DNA of 24,018 nucleotides, from assembly GCA_937880095.1 (NCBI GenBank), contig CALFLK010000024.1, positions 1-24,018 on the forward strand, given 5' to 3'. Both the position numbers and the translations under genes were made by a program. Under the pieces are notes generated by a model. That model searched no databases and was not told the origin of the DNA. It was given only the letters and a program-made list of their open reading frames with translations. Positions within the stretch are counted from its first letter, which is position 1. Every line of letters starts with the position of its first letter. This document shows, in pieces, positions 1 through 6,519 of this stretch. The DNA comes from an uncultured Faecalibacterium sp. Its GTDB lineage: Bacteria; Bacillota; Clostridia; Oscillospirales; Ruminococcaceae.

Positions 1-76
1 TGGTGGACCTGAAGAGGATCGAACTCTCGACCTTACGGATGCGAACCGTACGCTCTCCCAGCTGAGCTACAGGCCC
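1..76 (-). tRNA. tRNA-Ala (anticodon CGC)
   Basis: The reverse complement folds into a complete 76-nt cloverleaf: 7-bp acceptor stem, 4-bp D stem with an AGCTGGGA loop, 5-bp anticodon stem around the loop TTCGCAT, 5-nt variable loop, T arm with loop TTCGATC, discriminator A and an encoded CCA. The anticodon is CGC, which reads the alanine codon GCG. The acceptor stem carries the G3:U70 wobble pair, the classic identity element for alanyl-tRNA synthetase. The 3' end lies exactly at the window edge. A promoter lies just upstream. Confidence 0.95.
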
Positions 77-94
77 TTGTGTGCTATGCCCCTA

Positions 95-123
95 ATTTAA
101 TACCTGACAAACCCAAATGTCAA
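95..123 (-). promoter_or_regulatory. Sigma-A type promoter of the tRNA-Ala
   Basis: On the minus strand TTGACA (118-123) is separated by 17 bases from TTAAAT (95-100). The expected transcription start is about 12 bases before the mature tRNA 5' end. The -35 is a perfect consensus. The assignment rests on pattern and position only. Confidence 0.6.
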
Positions 124-160
124 GACTGTTGCATAGAGGTTACAGGAATTTGGTCAATGC

Positions 161-180
161 GACGCATTTTGACGCATTTT
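161..180 (+). repeat. Tandem 10-bp repeat, candidate operator of the Spo0A-like unit
   Basis: GACGCATTTT occurs twice in direct succession, a spacing of one helical turn, and ends five bases before the -35 element at 186. This is where an activator would bind. The overlapping string TTTGACGCA (168-176) matches the Bacillus 0A-box TTTGTCGAA at 7 of 9 positions. A link to the regulator encoded downstream is inference. Confidence 0.4.
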
Positions 181-185
181 ATTGG

Positions 186-214
186 TTGCAAAGAACGCGA
201 TATAGCGATAGAAT
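186..214 (+). promoter_or_regulatory. Promoter of the DUF6514 / Spo0A-like / kinase unit
   Basis: TTGCAA (186-191), a 17-base spacer, then TAGAAT (209-214). The start of transcription would fall near 221, about 25 bases before the first start codon. No other good promoter is seen before the three genes. Confidence 0.6.
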
Positions 215-246
215 AATCTTATTGCACATAAGAAGGAGGCGAGGGT

Positions 247-549
247 GTGAGACAACGGACGGCAGCCCCGCGGATACAAATCGAATATGTTCGAAAGTTT
301 TCTGCGTTGGGGAAGCTGCAGATGGCGCATTGGATTCGGTATCAGCTGAATCGGACAGACGACTGCTGGGAAATCCGCTTGGAACAAAGTGATGGAAAAA
401 CAATGGGAAGATCCGAAGGCATGGAGCTGGATTGCAGCGGGATGATGGCGTATAATATTTTGCGGTTTTTGTATGAAAATGCAATTCCAATGGAAAACTG
501 GCTGGATGTGGCAGAGGATTTAGTCCCCTACCAAATAATTCGGAAATAA
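247..549 (+). CDS. Small DUF6514-like protein
   Basis: This 100-residue protein starts at GTG, preceded seven bases upstream by AAGGAGG (233-239). It has no signal peptide or membrane segment. The layout, a YQL-type strand near residues 31-40 and a C-terminal helix ending in a WLDVAEDLV-like stretch around residues 83-91, resembles my recollection of the clostridial DUF6514 family, whose function is unknown. It is the first gene of a unit with the Spo0A-like regulator and the kinase-like gene, and its stop is 12 bases before the most likely start of the next gene. This suggests a role linked to that pair, but no biochemical function can be read from the sequence. The family call is from memory and only moderately sure; the gene itself is well supported. 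Confidence 0.7.
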   Translation: MRQRTAAPRIQIEYVRKFSALGKLQMAHWIRYQLNRTDDCWEIRLEQSDGKTMGRSEGMELDCSGMMAYNILRFLYENAIPMENWLDVAEDLVPYQIIRK

Positions 550-561
550 GGAAAGATGAGC

Positions 562-1305
562 ATGAACGGAAAGGCGAAAAGGATCGCGCTTTGCTCGGCG
601 GACAGCATCATGATGCGGTCAACGGCAGATTATCTGCTGGAAACCGGTACGGCAGAGCGCTGTGTAGTCTTTCGAAGGGGAGAACATTTGCTGCGGGATT
701 TGGACCGAGGCGATACATATGACTGCATTGTGTTGGACACCATGCTGGTGGATATGGATGCAACAGAAGTGATGATGCGGCTGCGCGCATTGCGGCTTCA
801 GACACGGCCAAACATCATTGTACTGGTACCGCCACAGTGTTCCTTTCGTATGCAGCGCAGAATCCCCGGAGAGGTAGACTCCTTTTTGTGCAAGCCGCTG
901 AACCCGGAAAGTCTGGCGCAGCGGATCGATCTGCTTTGTGCGGAAAAGCAGACAAACCACGAAGAAGATCTTTTGAAGCAGTGGGGCGTTGCATTGGAAC
1001 GGACGCAGGTACAGTATTTTACAGAGGCGGTTCAGCTGTTGGTGCGGGCAGACAAACCGCTTGCGCTGCGCAAAGAGCTGCTGTCTGAGGTAGCGGAGAA
1101 TCATTGCGTTTCGGTATCGGCAGTTGACAGCGGGCTGCGCCGTATGATTGCAAATCTGGAAGAAGAAAACACGCTGGGATATCAGAAATTCAAGAAGAAC
1201 AATGGATTGGATGGGGTACGCCCAACCGTGAAAAAGTTGTTGGAAGTATGCAGCAGATATGCGCGGACAGTAGGACAGAAGGAGCCGATTTATGCGGGAC
1301 GCTAA
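562..1305 (+). CDS. Divergent Spo0A-like response regulator
   Basis: About 247 residues: an N-terminal receiver domain (roughly 5-125) and a C-terminal Spo0A-type DNA-binding domain (roughly 135-240). In the receiver the phospho-accepting Asp is present (D59 in a CIVLD strand) and so is the conserved Lys (K111 in CKP). Only one Asp of the usual acidic pair remains (D14), and the switch Thr/Ser is Val (V89). The C-terminal half aligns with Spo0A through a LLKQWGVA start and a recognition-helix region SVSAVDSGLRRMIA (about 184-198), but most DNA-contacting residues of Bacillus Spo0A differ. ATG at 556 is only three bases from the AAGGA site (548-552), so ATG at 562 (nine bases) is preferred. 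Its 3' end overlaps the kinase-like gene by 14 bases. Known for the family: Spo0A is the master regulator of sporulation. Whether this paralogue or relic does that is unknown. Confidence 0.75.
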   Translation: MNGKAKRIALCSADSIMMRSTADYLLETGTAERCVVFRRGEHLLRDLDRGDTYDCIVLDTMLVDMDATEVMMRLRALRLQTRPNIIVLVPPQCSFRMQRRIPGEVDSFLCKPLNPESLAQRIDLLCAEKQTNHEEDLLKQWGVALERTQVQYFTEAVQLLVRADKPLALRKELLSEVAENHCVSVSAVDSGLRRMIANLEEENTLGYQKFKKNNGLDGVRPTVKKLLEVCSRYARTVGQKEPIYAGR

Positions 1306-2125
1306 AAAGTCAGAAATATTAAGTCGGCTGATCGCAGAGACGATTTCACAGGAGATGGTGCGTCCGCTGGGGTTGCTTGCTGTGAACCAATCCTACCTTT
1401 GGACGCATCTGGGGTGCGATGCACCGGATGCAGATGAAAAAGTAAAACAAGCGCTGGAAGGCATCGAACTTGCGCGGGAAAACATGGAGCGGATGTGGCG
1501 TAATTGTGCGGATCTGTATGCCTGCATTTATGATCAGGTTTACCCTCGGCAGGAACCGGTGGACTTGTGCGCATTGCTGCAGCTGATTCAGGAAGAAAGC
1601 ACATCGATCGAGCGTGCAGTCAATGTGAAAATCGAGACCCAGTTGCCGCAAGAACCGTTCTGCGTAACAACGGATGCGGCAATGGCGGAACAAATTGTTT
1701 TGAACTTGCTGTCAAATGCTTTGCAGGCAAGTAAGCCGGGCGGAAAGGTAATTCTCGGTCTGCGAAAAGAGAAAGACAGCGCACAGCTGCTGATTCAGGA
1801 TTTTTGCGGAGGTATGACCGGCCGGATTGCGCGCACACTGTGCTGTGGGACTGCAATGGCAGAAGAACCGTCATGGAGTGCAGGTGTTGGGCTGCATCTG
1901 TGCCGCGAAATGTGTGAGCTTCTGGAATGGAGACCTGCGGTTAAGACCAACAGCAGCGGAACGACAGTTACGCTAGACATTCCCATGGAAAAGATGGCAC
2001 TGAACAGTAAGCTTTTGTTCCGGTCTGCAAGCGGGGATGAAGATATCTGTCGGGCAGAATGTCTGGCACGCATCCGTTTAGAATTGAGCGGCGTACCCGG
2101 ATTGGAAGGGTATTGGACAAAATAA
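1292..2125 (+). CDS. Histidine-kinase-like ATPase lacking the usual phospho-accepting His
   Basis: This 277-residue protein has no membrane segments or sensor domain and should be cytosolic. Residues about 10-75 resemble a DHp dimerisation region: SQEMVRPL (19-26) lines up with the kinase H-box SHELRTPL, with Gln20 at the phosphorylated His. A HATPase_c domain follows. Its N box is NLLSNALQAS (138-147), a G1-like box DFCGGM (170-175) stands where DxGxG is expected, and a G2 box GVGL lies at 198-201. About 45 residues follow the ATPase core with no recognised domain. ATG 1292 has AAGGAG (1279-1284) seven bases upstream and overlaps the Spo0A-like stop, so the two are translationally coupled and probably act as a pair. 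It could bind ATP or its partner without autophosphorylation, or use another His; this is inference. Confidence 0.75.
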   Translation: MRDAKKSEILSRLIAETISQEMVRPLGLLAVNQSYLWTHLGCDAPDADEKVKQALEGIELARENMERMWRNCADLYACIYDQVYPRQEPVDLCALLQLIQEESTSIERAVNVKIETQLPQEPFCVTTDAAMAEQIVLNLLSNALQASKPGGKVILGLRKEKDSAQLLIQDFCGGMTGRIARTLCCGTAMAEEPSWSAGVGLHLCREMCELLEWRPAVKTNSSGTTVTLDIPMEKMALNSKLLFRSASGDEDICRAECLARIRLELSGVPGLEGYWTK

Positions 2126-2173
2126 AAAGAGTGGGTCATGTTCGAAAAAAAGATCGAGCATGGCTCTTTTTTT
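2125..2173 (+). terminator. Rho-independent terminator after the kinase-like gene
   Basis: CATGTTCG pairs with CGAGCATG around an A-rich loop, GAG/CTC extends the stem beyond an internal loop, and a run of seven T follows. It separates the Spo0A-like unit from the pyrH operon. Confidence 0.75.
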
Positions 2174-2227
2174 ACAAAAAATTAACCACTGAAAACGCTC
2201 TTTTCCGCAGGATCGGCGCTTTTTATG

Positions 2228-2256
2228 TTTACAATATCCGTCTTTTATTGTAAAAT
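2228..2256 (+). promoter_or_regulatory. Main promoter of the pyrH operon
   Basis: TTTACA (2228-2233) and TAAAAT (2251-2256) are separated by exactly 17 bases. This is a near-consensus housekeeping promoter about 50 bases before pyrH and downstream of a terminator, so it is the probable driver of the eight-gene operon. Confidence 0.7.
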
Positions 2257-2311
2257 GTAGAGAGCTATAAGCGTAAGTTTGTAATATTAAGATTGGATGG
2301 TGGATAAGGAT

Positions 2312-3022
2312 ATGGCATTGCGGTATAACAGAGTCCTTTTGAAAGTGAGCGGCGAAGCTCTGGGCGGTCAGAAAGGCACCGGCTTTGACGAAGCTGTGAT
2401 GGAGAGCATCTGCGCAGGTATTAAGAAAGCTCACGATCTGGGCGCTGAAATCGGTATCGTAGTGGGCGGCGGCAACTTCTGGCGCGGCCGTTCCAGCGGT
2501 AAGATGGAGCGTACCCTGGCGGACAAGATCGGTATGCTGGCTACGGTTATGAACTGCCTGGCTGTGGCTGACGCACTGCGCCAGCAGGGTCTGGAGGCTG
2601 TGGTTATGACCAGCCTGTTTATGCCGCAGGTGGCACAGCCTTTCAGCCGCGATGAAGCAATCGCTGCAATGAAGGCAGGCAAGATCGTTCTGTTCGGCGG
2701 TGGTACGGGTAACCCCTTCTTCTCCACCGATACGACCAGCGCACTGCGTGCAATCGAAATCGATGCTGAGATCATGTTCAAGGCAACGATGGTGGACGGT
2801 GTCTACGATAAGGACCCCCACAAGTACCCCGATGCAGTGAAGTACGACAGCCTGACCTTCAGCAAGGTGCTGGAAGATCAGCTGGGCGTTATGGATGGCA
2901 CTGCTGCAACCCTGTGCCGCGACAACAAGCTGCCCATCTTTGTGTTTGATTTGGCTGATCCGGACAACATTGCACGCGCAGTGCAGGGCGAAGCTGTTGG
3001 CACGCTGGTCTACGAAGGCTGA
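2312..3022 (+). CDS. pyrH: UMP kinase
   Basis: PyrH phosphorylates UMP to UDP with ATP in pyrimidine nucleotide synthesis. It is a cytosolic hexamer of the amino-acid kinase family. The protein shows the N-terminal VLLKVSGEALGG phosphate-binding stretch, a GGGNFWRGR motif and a GGGTGNPFFSTDT motif, all typical of bacterial UMP kinases. Starting at ATG 2312 it has 236 residues, the normal family length. An in-frame ATG at 2297 would add five residues but has no ribosome site, whereas GGTGG (2299-2303) stands eight bases before 2312. It opens the operon. The usual rpsB-tsf pair is not in front of it. Confidence 0.95.
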   Translation: MALRYNRVLLKVSGEALGGQKGTGFDEAVMESICAGIKKAHDLGAEIGIVVGGGNFWRGRSSGKMERTLADKIGMLATVMNCLAVADALRQQGLEAVVMTSLFMPQVAQPFSRDEAIAAMKAGKIVLFGGGTGNPFFSTDTTSALRAIEIDAEIMFKATMVDGVYDKDPHKYPDAVKYDSLTFSKVLEDQLGVMDGTAATLCRDNKLPIFVFDLADPDNIARAVQGEAVGTLVYEG

Positions 3023-3080
3023 TTTTTTAGGAATATCGCCTGCTGGACGGGCACTATCATATATTAAAGGAGAATCGACT

Positions 3081-3635
3081 ATGAACACCATGGTAAAGGT
3101 ATACGAAGACAAGATGAAGAGCTCTCTCGAGCATCTGGATCGTGAGCTTGCCGCAGTGCGTGCAGGTCGCGCAAACCCTGCCGTTCTGGATCATGTGACG
3201 GTAGAATACTATGGCGCAGCCACTCCTCTGGCACAGCTGGCATCCGTTGCAGTTACCGAGGCTCGCATTTTGACCATCACCCCTTGGGACCGCAGCCTGC
3301 TGAAGCCCATCGTGAAGGCTATCCAGATGAGCGACATCGGCATCAACCCCATCGACGACGGCGTAGCAATCCGCCTGACTTTCCCGGCACCCACCGAGGA
3401 GCGCCGCAAGCAGCTGGCGAAGGAAGTTTCCAAGCTGGGCGAGGAAACCAAGGTTGCTGTGCGCAACATTCGCCGCGATGCGATGGATAAGGCTAAGACC
3501 GAAAAGAAGAACGGCGAGCTGACCGAGGACGAACAGAAGAAGGTTGAAGAGGACGTTCAGAAGCTGACCGATAAGTTCATCAAGATGGTGGACAAGGCTG
3601 TGGACGACAAGCAGAAGGAAGTTATGTCCGTCTGA
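3081..3635 (+). CDS. frr: Ribosome recycling factor
   Basis: Frr splits post-termination ribosomes together with EF-G, releasing subunits from mRNA. The 184-residue product has the family length and its characteristic features: the early SLEHLDRELAAVRAGRANP stretch that leads into the first long helix, the central VEYYG and TPLAQLASV strands, and the basic R-rich helix VAVRNIRRDAMDKAK toward the end. The start is ATG 3081, with AAAGGAG (3066-3072) upstream. Longer in-frame extension into pyrH is rejected. It lies 58 bases after pyrH, the conserved pyrH-frr order seen across bacteria. Strongly biased codon use fits high expression. Confidence 0.97.
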   Translation: MNTMVKVYEDKMKSSLEHLDRELAAVRAGRANPAVLDHVTVEYYGAATPLAQLASVAVTEARILTITPWDRSLLKPIVKAIQMSDIGINPIDDGVAIRLTFPAPTEERRKQLAKEVSKLGEETKVAVRNIRRDAMDKAKTEKKNGELTEDEQKKVEEDVQKLTDKFIKMVDKAVDDKQKEVMSV

Positions 3636-3655
3636 TTTCCCGCTAACTATAGACG

Positions 3656-3693
3656 AGATACCGTGCGCTGATGTGGTGCGCGGTATCTTTTTT
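3656..3693 (+). terminator. Terminator or attenuator between frr and uppS
   Basis: AGATACCGTGCG pairs over 12 bp with TGCGCGGTATCT around a nine-base loop and is followed by six T (3688-3693). The uppS ribosome site begins at 3694, so the U-tract touches it. No promoter is seen between the hairpin and uppS, so it must be leaky, regulated, or serve as an mRNA 3' end. Confidence 0.75.
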
Positions 3694-3706
3694 AGGAGAA
3701 TGTACT

Positions 3707-4423
3707 ATGACAAAGCATCCGGAATCTTTCGCAGCTGGTCTGTCGGTAGGCATCATCATGGACGGCAATGGCCGCTGGGCGCAGAACCGTGGTTTGCCCC
3801 GCACAGCAGGACATAAGCGCGGCGCGGAAGTCTTTGATCAAATCGTACACTACTGTAACGATTTGGGTCTGGCTTCGGCGACGTTTTACGCATTTTCTAC
3901 CGAGAACTGGCGTCGCCCGCCGGAAGAAGTGGGCATGATTATGAAGCTGTTTGGTCAGTATCTGATCAAAGCCTATAATTACGAAAAGGAAAATAACAAA
4001 GTTCTGTTCATCGGCGACCGCACCATGCTGGACCCGAAATATCAAAAGCAGATGCAGGAAATCGAAGAGAAAACCGCCAATAATACCGGCATGGTCCTGA
4101 ACGTAGCCATCAACTACGGCGGCCGACCGGAAATTGTGCGTGCTGCACAGGCACTGGCGCGTAAGGTTGCCAACGGAGAAATCGCGCCGGAGGATATTAC
4201 CGAGGATATGATGTCCGGCGAAATGTACACCGCAGGTCAGAAAGATCCGGACTTTATTTTGCGCCCCAGCGGAGAAAAGCGGCTGTCCAACTTTATGCTG
4301 TGGCAGGCAGCTTATTCCGAACTGGTGGAGATGGACGTTCTGTGGCCCGACTTTACGCCGGACGATCTGGATCGCGCCATTGAAGAATTCAACCGCCGCA
4401 GCAGACGATTCGGCGGACTTTAA
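3707..4423 (+). CDS. uppS: Undecaprenyl (isoprenyl) diphosphate synthase, cis-prenyltransferase
   Basis: UppS condenses farnesyl diphosphate with isopentenyl diphosphates to make the C55 lipid carrier used for peptidoglycan and other wall polymers. Signature elements are visible: IIMDGNGRWA (16-25) with the catalytic Asp19, a STENW stretch, and RPSGEKRLSNFMLW near the C-terminus, where cis-prenyltransferases carry their RxSGE-type substrate site. Length is 238 residues, normal for the family. ATG 3707 follows AGGAGA (3694-3699); a longer reading from 3671 would run through the terminator hairpin. The cdsA ribosome site overlaps its stop codon. Confidence 0.96.
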   Translation: MTKHPESFAAGLSVGIIMDGNGRWAQNRGLPRTAGHKRGAEVFDQIVHYCNDLGLASATFYAFSTENWRRPPEEVGMIMKLFGQYLIKAYNYEKENNKVLFIGDRTMLDPKYQKQMQEIEEKTANNTGMVLNVAINYGGRPEIVRAAQALARKVANGEIAPEDITEDMMSGEMYTAGQKDPDFILRPSGEKRLSNFMLWQAAYSELVEMDVLWPDFTPDDLDRAIEEFNRRSRRFGGL

Positions 4424-4438
4424 GGAGCGTTTTAGCGT

Positions 4439-5299
4439 ATGAAAACTCGTGTGATTACAGCTGTTGTGGGTCTGGTTGTACTGGCGTTGGTTTTGCTGTT
4501 GTTCAATACCCCGATGTTTAACCTGATTGTTGTCGGCATTACACTGATTGCTATTTATGAAGTGTACCATGCTATGGATATGGGCAAAAAAGAATGGCCG
4601 CTGCTGGCAATATGGGTCCCCATTACATTGGCTGCCATGTTCTTCTATCTGCCCCATGTATGGGCAATCCTGCTGCCTTTGGCGTATCTGTCGATTGCAT
4701 TTACTTGTATCTATCTGGTGGTGCGCAACGGTACGGTCAGCTATCAAAAAGCGGCTGGTCTGGTGATGTTTGGCGGCATCATTTTGCTGTGCTTCTTCTC
4801 GCTGGTTTATCTGAAGAATCTGTTGCCGGTGGATGTGTATCGCTATGATGCAATCTTCTTCATTTTGCTGATTCTGTGCTTTGCATGGGGTGGTGACACC
4901 TGCGCTTACTTTGCAGGCCGTGCTTTCGGTAAGCACAAGCTCTGCCCGAAAGTCAGCCCCAAGAAAACCGTAGAAGGCGCCATTGGTGGTGTGCTGGGTA
5001 CCATGGTATTCGGTGTTGTCGCAACGCTGATTTATGCTTACGCCGCCGATCGTGTGGAATACTTTACACAGTCCAATATTGGCGTGTCGATGTATATTAT
5101 CATTGCGCTGCTGGGTATGGTTGCTGCTGTGCTGGGTATTTACGGTGACCTGTTTGCCAGCGTGGTCAAGCGCCAGTGCGGTCTGAAGGATTATGGTGAC
5201 ATCTTCCCCGGACATGGCGGTGTGCTGGACCGTTTTGACAGCGTGCTGTTTATTGCACCGTTCGTTACGATGGTAGTCACGGTAGTATTCTATCGCTGA
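4439..5299 (+). CDS. cdsA: Phosphatidate cytidylyltransferase
   Basis: CdsA makes CDP-diacylglycerol from phosphatidic acid and CTP, the precursor of phosphatidylglycerol and cardiolipin. The 286-residue protein is an integral membrane enzyme with about eight hydrophobic segments spread along its length. The C-terminal signature is complete: SVVKRQCGLKDYGD, then FPGHGGVLDRFDS (about residues 240-268), which includes the KR...KD and HGG..DR.D residues that bind metal and CTP. ATG 4439 has AAGGAG at 4422-4427 overlapping the uppS stop, so the pair is translationally linked. It sits in the standard uppS-cdsA-dxr order. Confidence 0.96.
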   Translation: MKTRVITAVVGLVVLALVLLLFNTPMFNLIVVGITLIAIYEVYHAMDMGKKEWPLLAIWVPITLAAMFFYLPHVWAILLPLAYLSIAFTCIYLVVRNGTVSYQKAAGLVMFGGIILLCFFSLVYLKNLLPVDVYRYDAIFFILLILCFAWGGDTCAYFAGRAFGKHKLCPKVSPKKTVEGAIGGVLGTMVFGVVATLIYAYAADRVEYFTQSNIGVSMYIIIALLGMVAAVLGIYGDLFASVVKRQCGLKDYGDIFPGHGGVLDRFDSVLFIAPFVTMVVTVVFYR

Positions 5300-5325
5300 T
5301 TTGCATCCTAAAAAGGAGAAAACAA

Positions 5326-6477
5326 ATGGCTAAAAAAATCACACTGCTGGGTTCTACCGGTTCGATCGGTACCCAGAGTTTGGATGTGGTGCGTGCGCAG
5401 GGCTATGAAATCTTTGGCCTTTCCGCGAATCGCAGCACTGATCTTTTGCTGAAGCAGATTGCAGAATTTCACCCGAAGTATGTATGCGTGACCGACCCGG
5501 AAGCATACAAAAAGGTAGAAGCTGCGCTGGCTGGTACAGCAAACGCACCGAAGCTGCTGCAGGGCAAGGAAGGCTTGACCCAGCTTGCTGCAATGGATGG
5601 CGCGGACGTCGTTTTGAATAGTGTCGTAGGTATTGCCGGTCTGGGTGCAAGTCTGTCTGCGATTGAAAGCGGCCATGATCTGGCTTTGGCAAACAAGGAA
5701 AGCTTGGTAACCGGCGGACATCTGGTGACAGAAGCTGTCAAGGAACACGGTGTCCATCTGCTGCCTGTGGACAGCGAGCACTCTGCAATTTTCCAGTGCC
5801 TGCAGGATGCTAACAGCGCAAAGTCTTTGACCAAGATTCTGTTGACCGCATCCGGCGGTCCCTTCTTCGGCATGAAAAAAGAGGAGCTGGCTGGCAAAAC
5901 CAAGGCAGATGCTCTCAAGCACCCCAACTGGAACATGGGCGCAAAGATTACCATCGACAGCGCCAGCCTGATGAACAAGGGTCTGGAACTGATCGAAGCA
6001 GTTTGGCTGTTCGGTCTGCCGGCTGAAAAGATTCAGATCGTGGTGCAGCGTCAGAGCATCGTGCATTCCGCGGTGCAGTTCAGCGATAATTCTGTGATTG
6101 CTCAGTTGGGTAGCCCAGATATGCGTCTACCGATTCAGTATGCACTGACCTGGCCGGAGCGCAAACCCTGTCCTACGCCGGAACTGGATTTCACCCAGCT
6201 GAAGCAGCTGACCTTTGACGTGGCAGATGAAGAAACCTTCCGCTGTCTGGCTGCCTGCAAAAAGGCAATCAACAAGGGCGGTCTGGGCCCCTGCGCCGCA
6301 AACGGTGCAAACGAGGAAGCAGTAAAGCTGTTTCTGGAAGATAAAATCGGCTTTTTGGATATCGGCCGTCTGGTGGAGGCTGTTGTGGATAGCGACAGCT
6401 TCGGCGGCAGTTACACGCTGGCAGATGTTTATGAATGTGACCGTATGGCACGCACCTTTGTACACGCAAATCTGTAA
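5326..6477 (+). CDS. dxr: 1-deoxy-D-xylulose-5-phosphate reductoisomerase
   Basis: Dxr (IspC) converts DXP to 2-C-methyl-D-erythritol 4-phosphate with NADPH, the committed step of the MEP isoprenoid pathway and the target of fosmidomycin. The N-terminus has the NADPH fold GSTGSIG (9-15). NKES (123-126), the metal-binding VDSEHSA (148-154) and IDSASLMNKGLELIEA (210-225) supply catalytic residues D149, E151 and E221/E224-type acids. Length, 383 residues, is normal. ATG 5326 follows an AAAAGGAG site. With ispG further down, the operon holds two MEP-pathway steps next to uppS, which uses their products. Confidence 0.97.
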   Translation: MAKKITLLGSTGSIGTQSLDVVRAQGYEIFGLSANRSTDLLLKQIAEFHPKYVCVTDPEAYKKVEAALAGTANAPKLLQGKEGLTQLAAMDGADVVLNSVVGIAGLGASLSAIESGHDLALANKESLVTGGHLVTEAVKEHGVHLLPVDSEHSAIFQCLQDANSAKSLTKILLTASGGPFFGMKKEELAGKTKADALKHPNWNMGAKITIDSASLMNKGLELIEAVWLFGLPAEKIQIVVQRQSIVHSAVQFSDNSVIAQLGSPDMRLPIQYALTWPERKPCPTPELDFTQLKQLTFDVADEETFRCLAACKKAINKGGLGPCAANGANEEAVKLFLEDKIGFLDIGRLVEAVVDSDSFGGSYTLADVYECDRMARTFVHANL

Positions 6478-6519
6478 TCTGCAAAAAAGCAACCCATCAG
6501 CTTTGGAAAGAGAGGCTTC

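Noticed and set aside
2078..3112. 344-codon minus-strand open frame opposite pyrH
   Set aside because: It overlaps pyrH and the operon promoter, and has no ribosome site or recognisable motif.
3692..5215. 507-codon minus-strand open frame across uppS and cdsA
   Set aside because: It is antisense to two clear genes, and the translation is rich in His, Gln and Cys with no domain.
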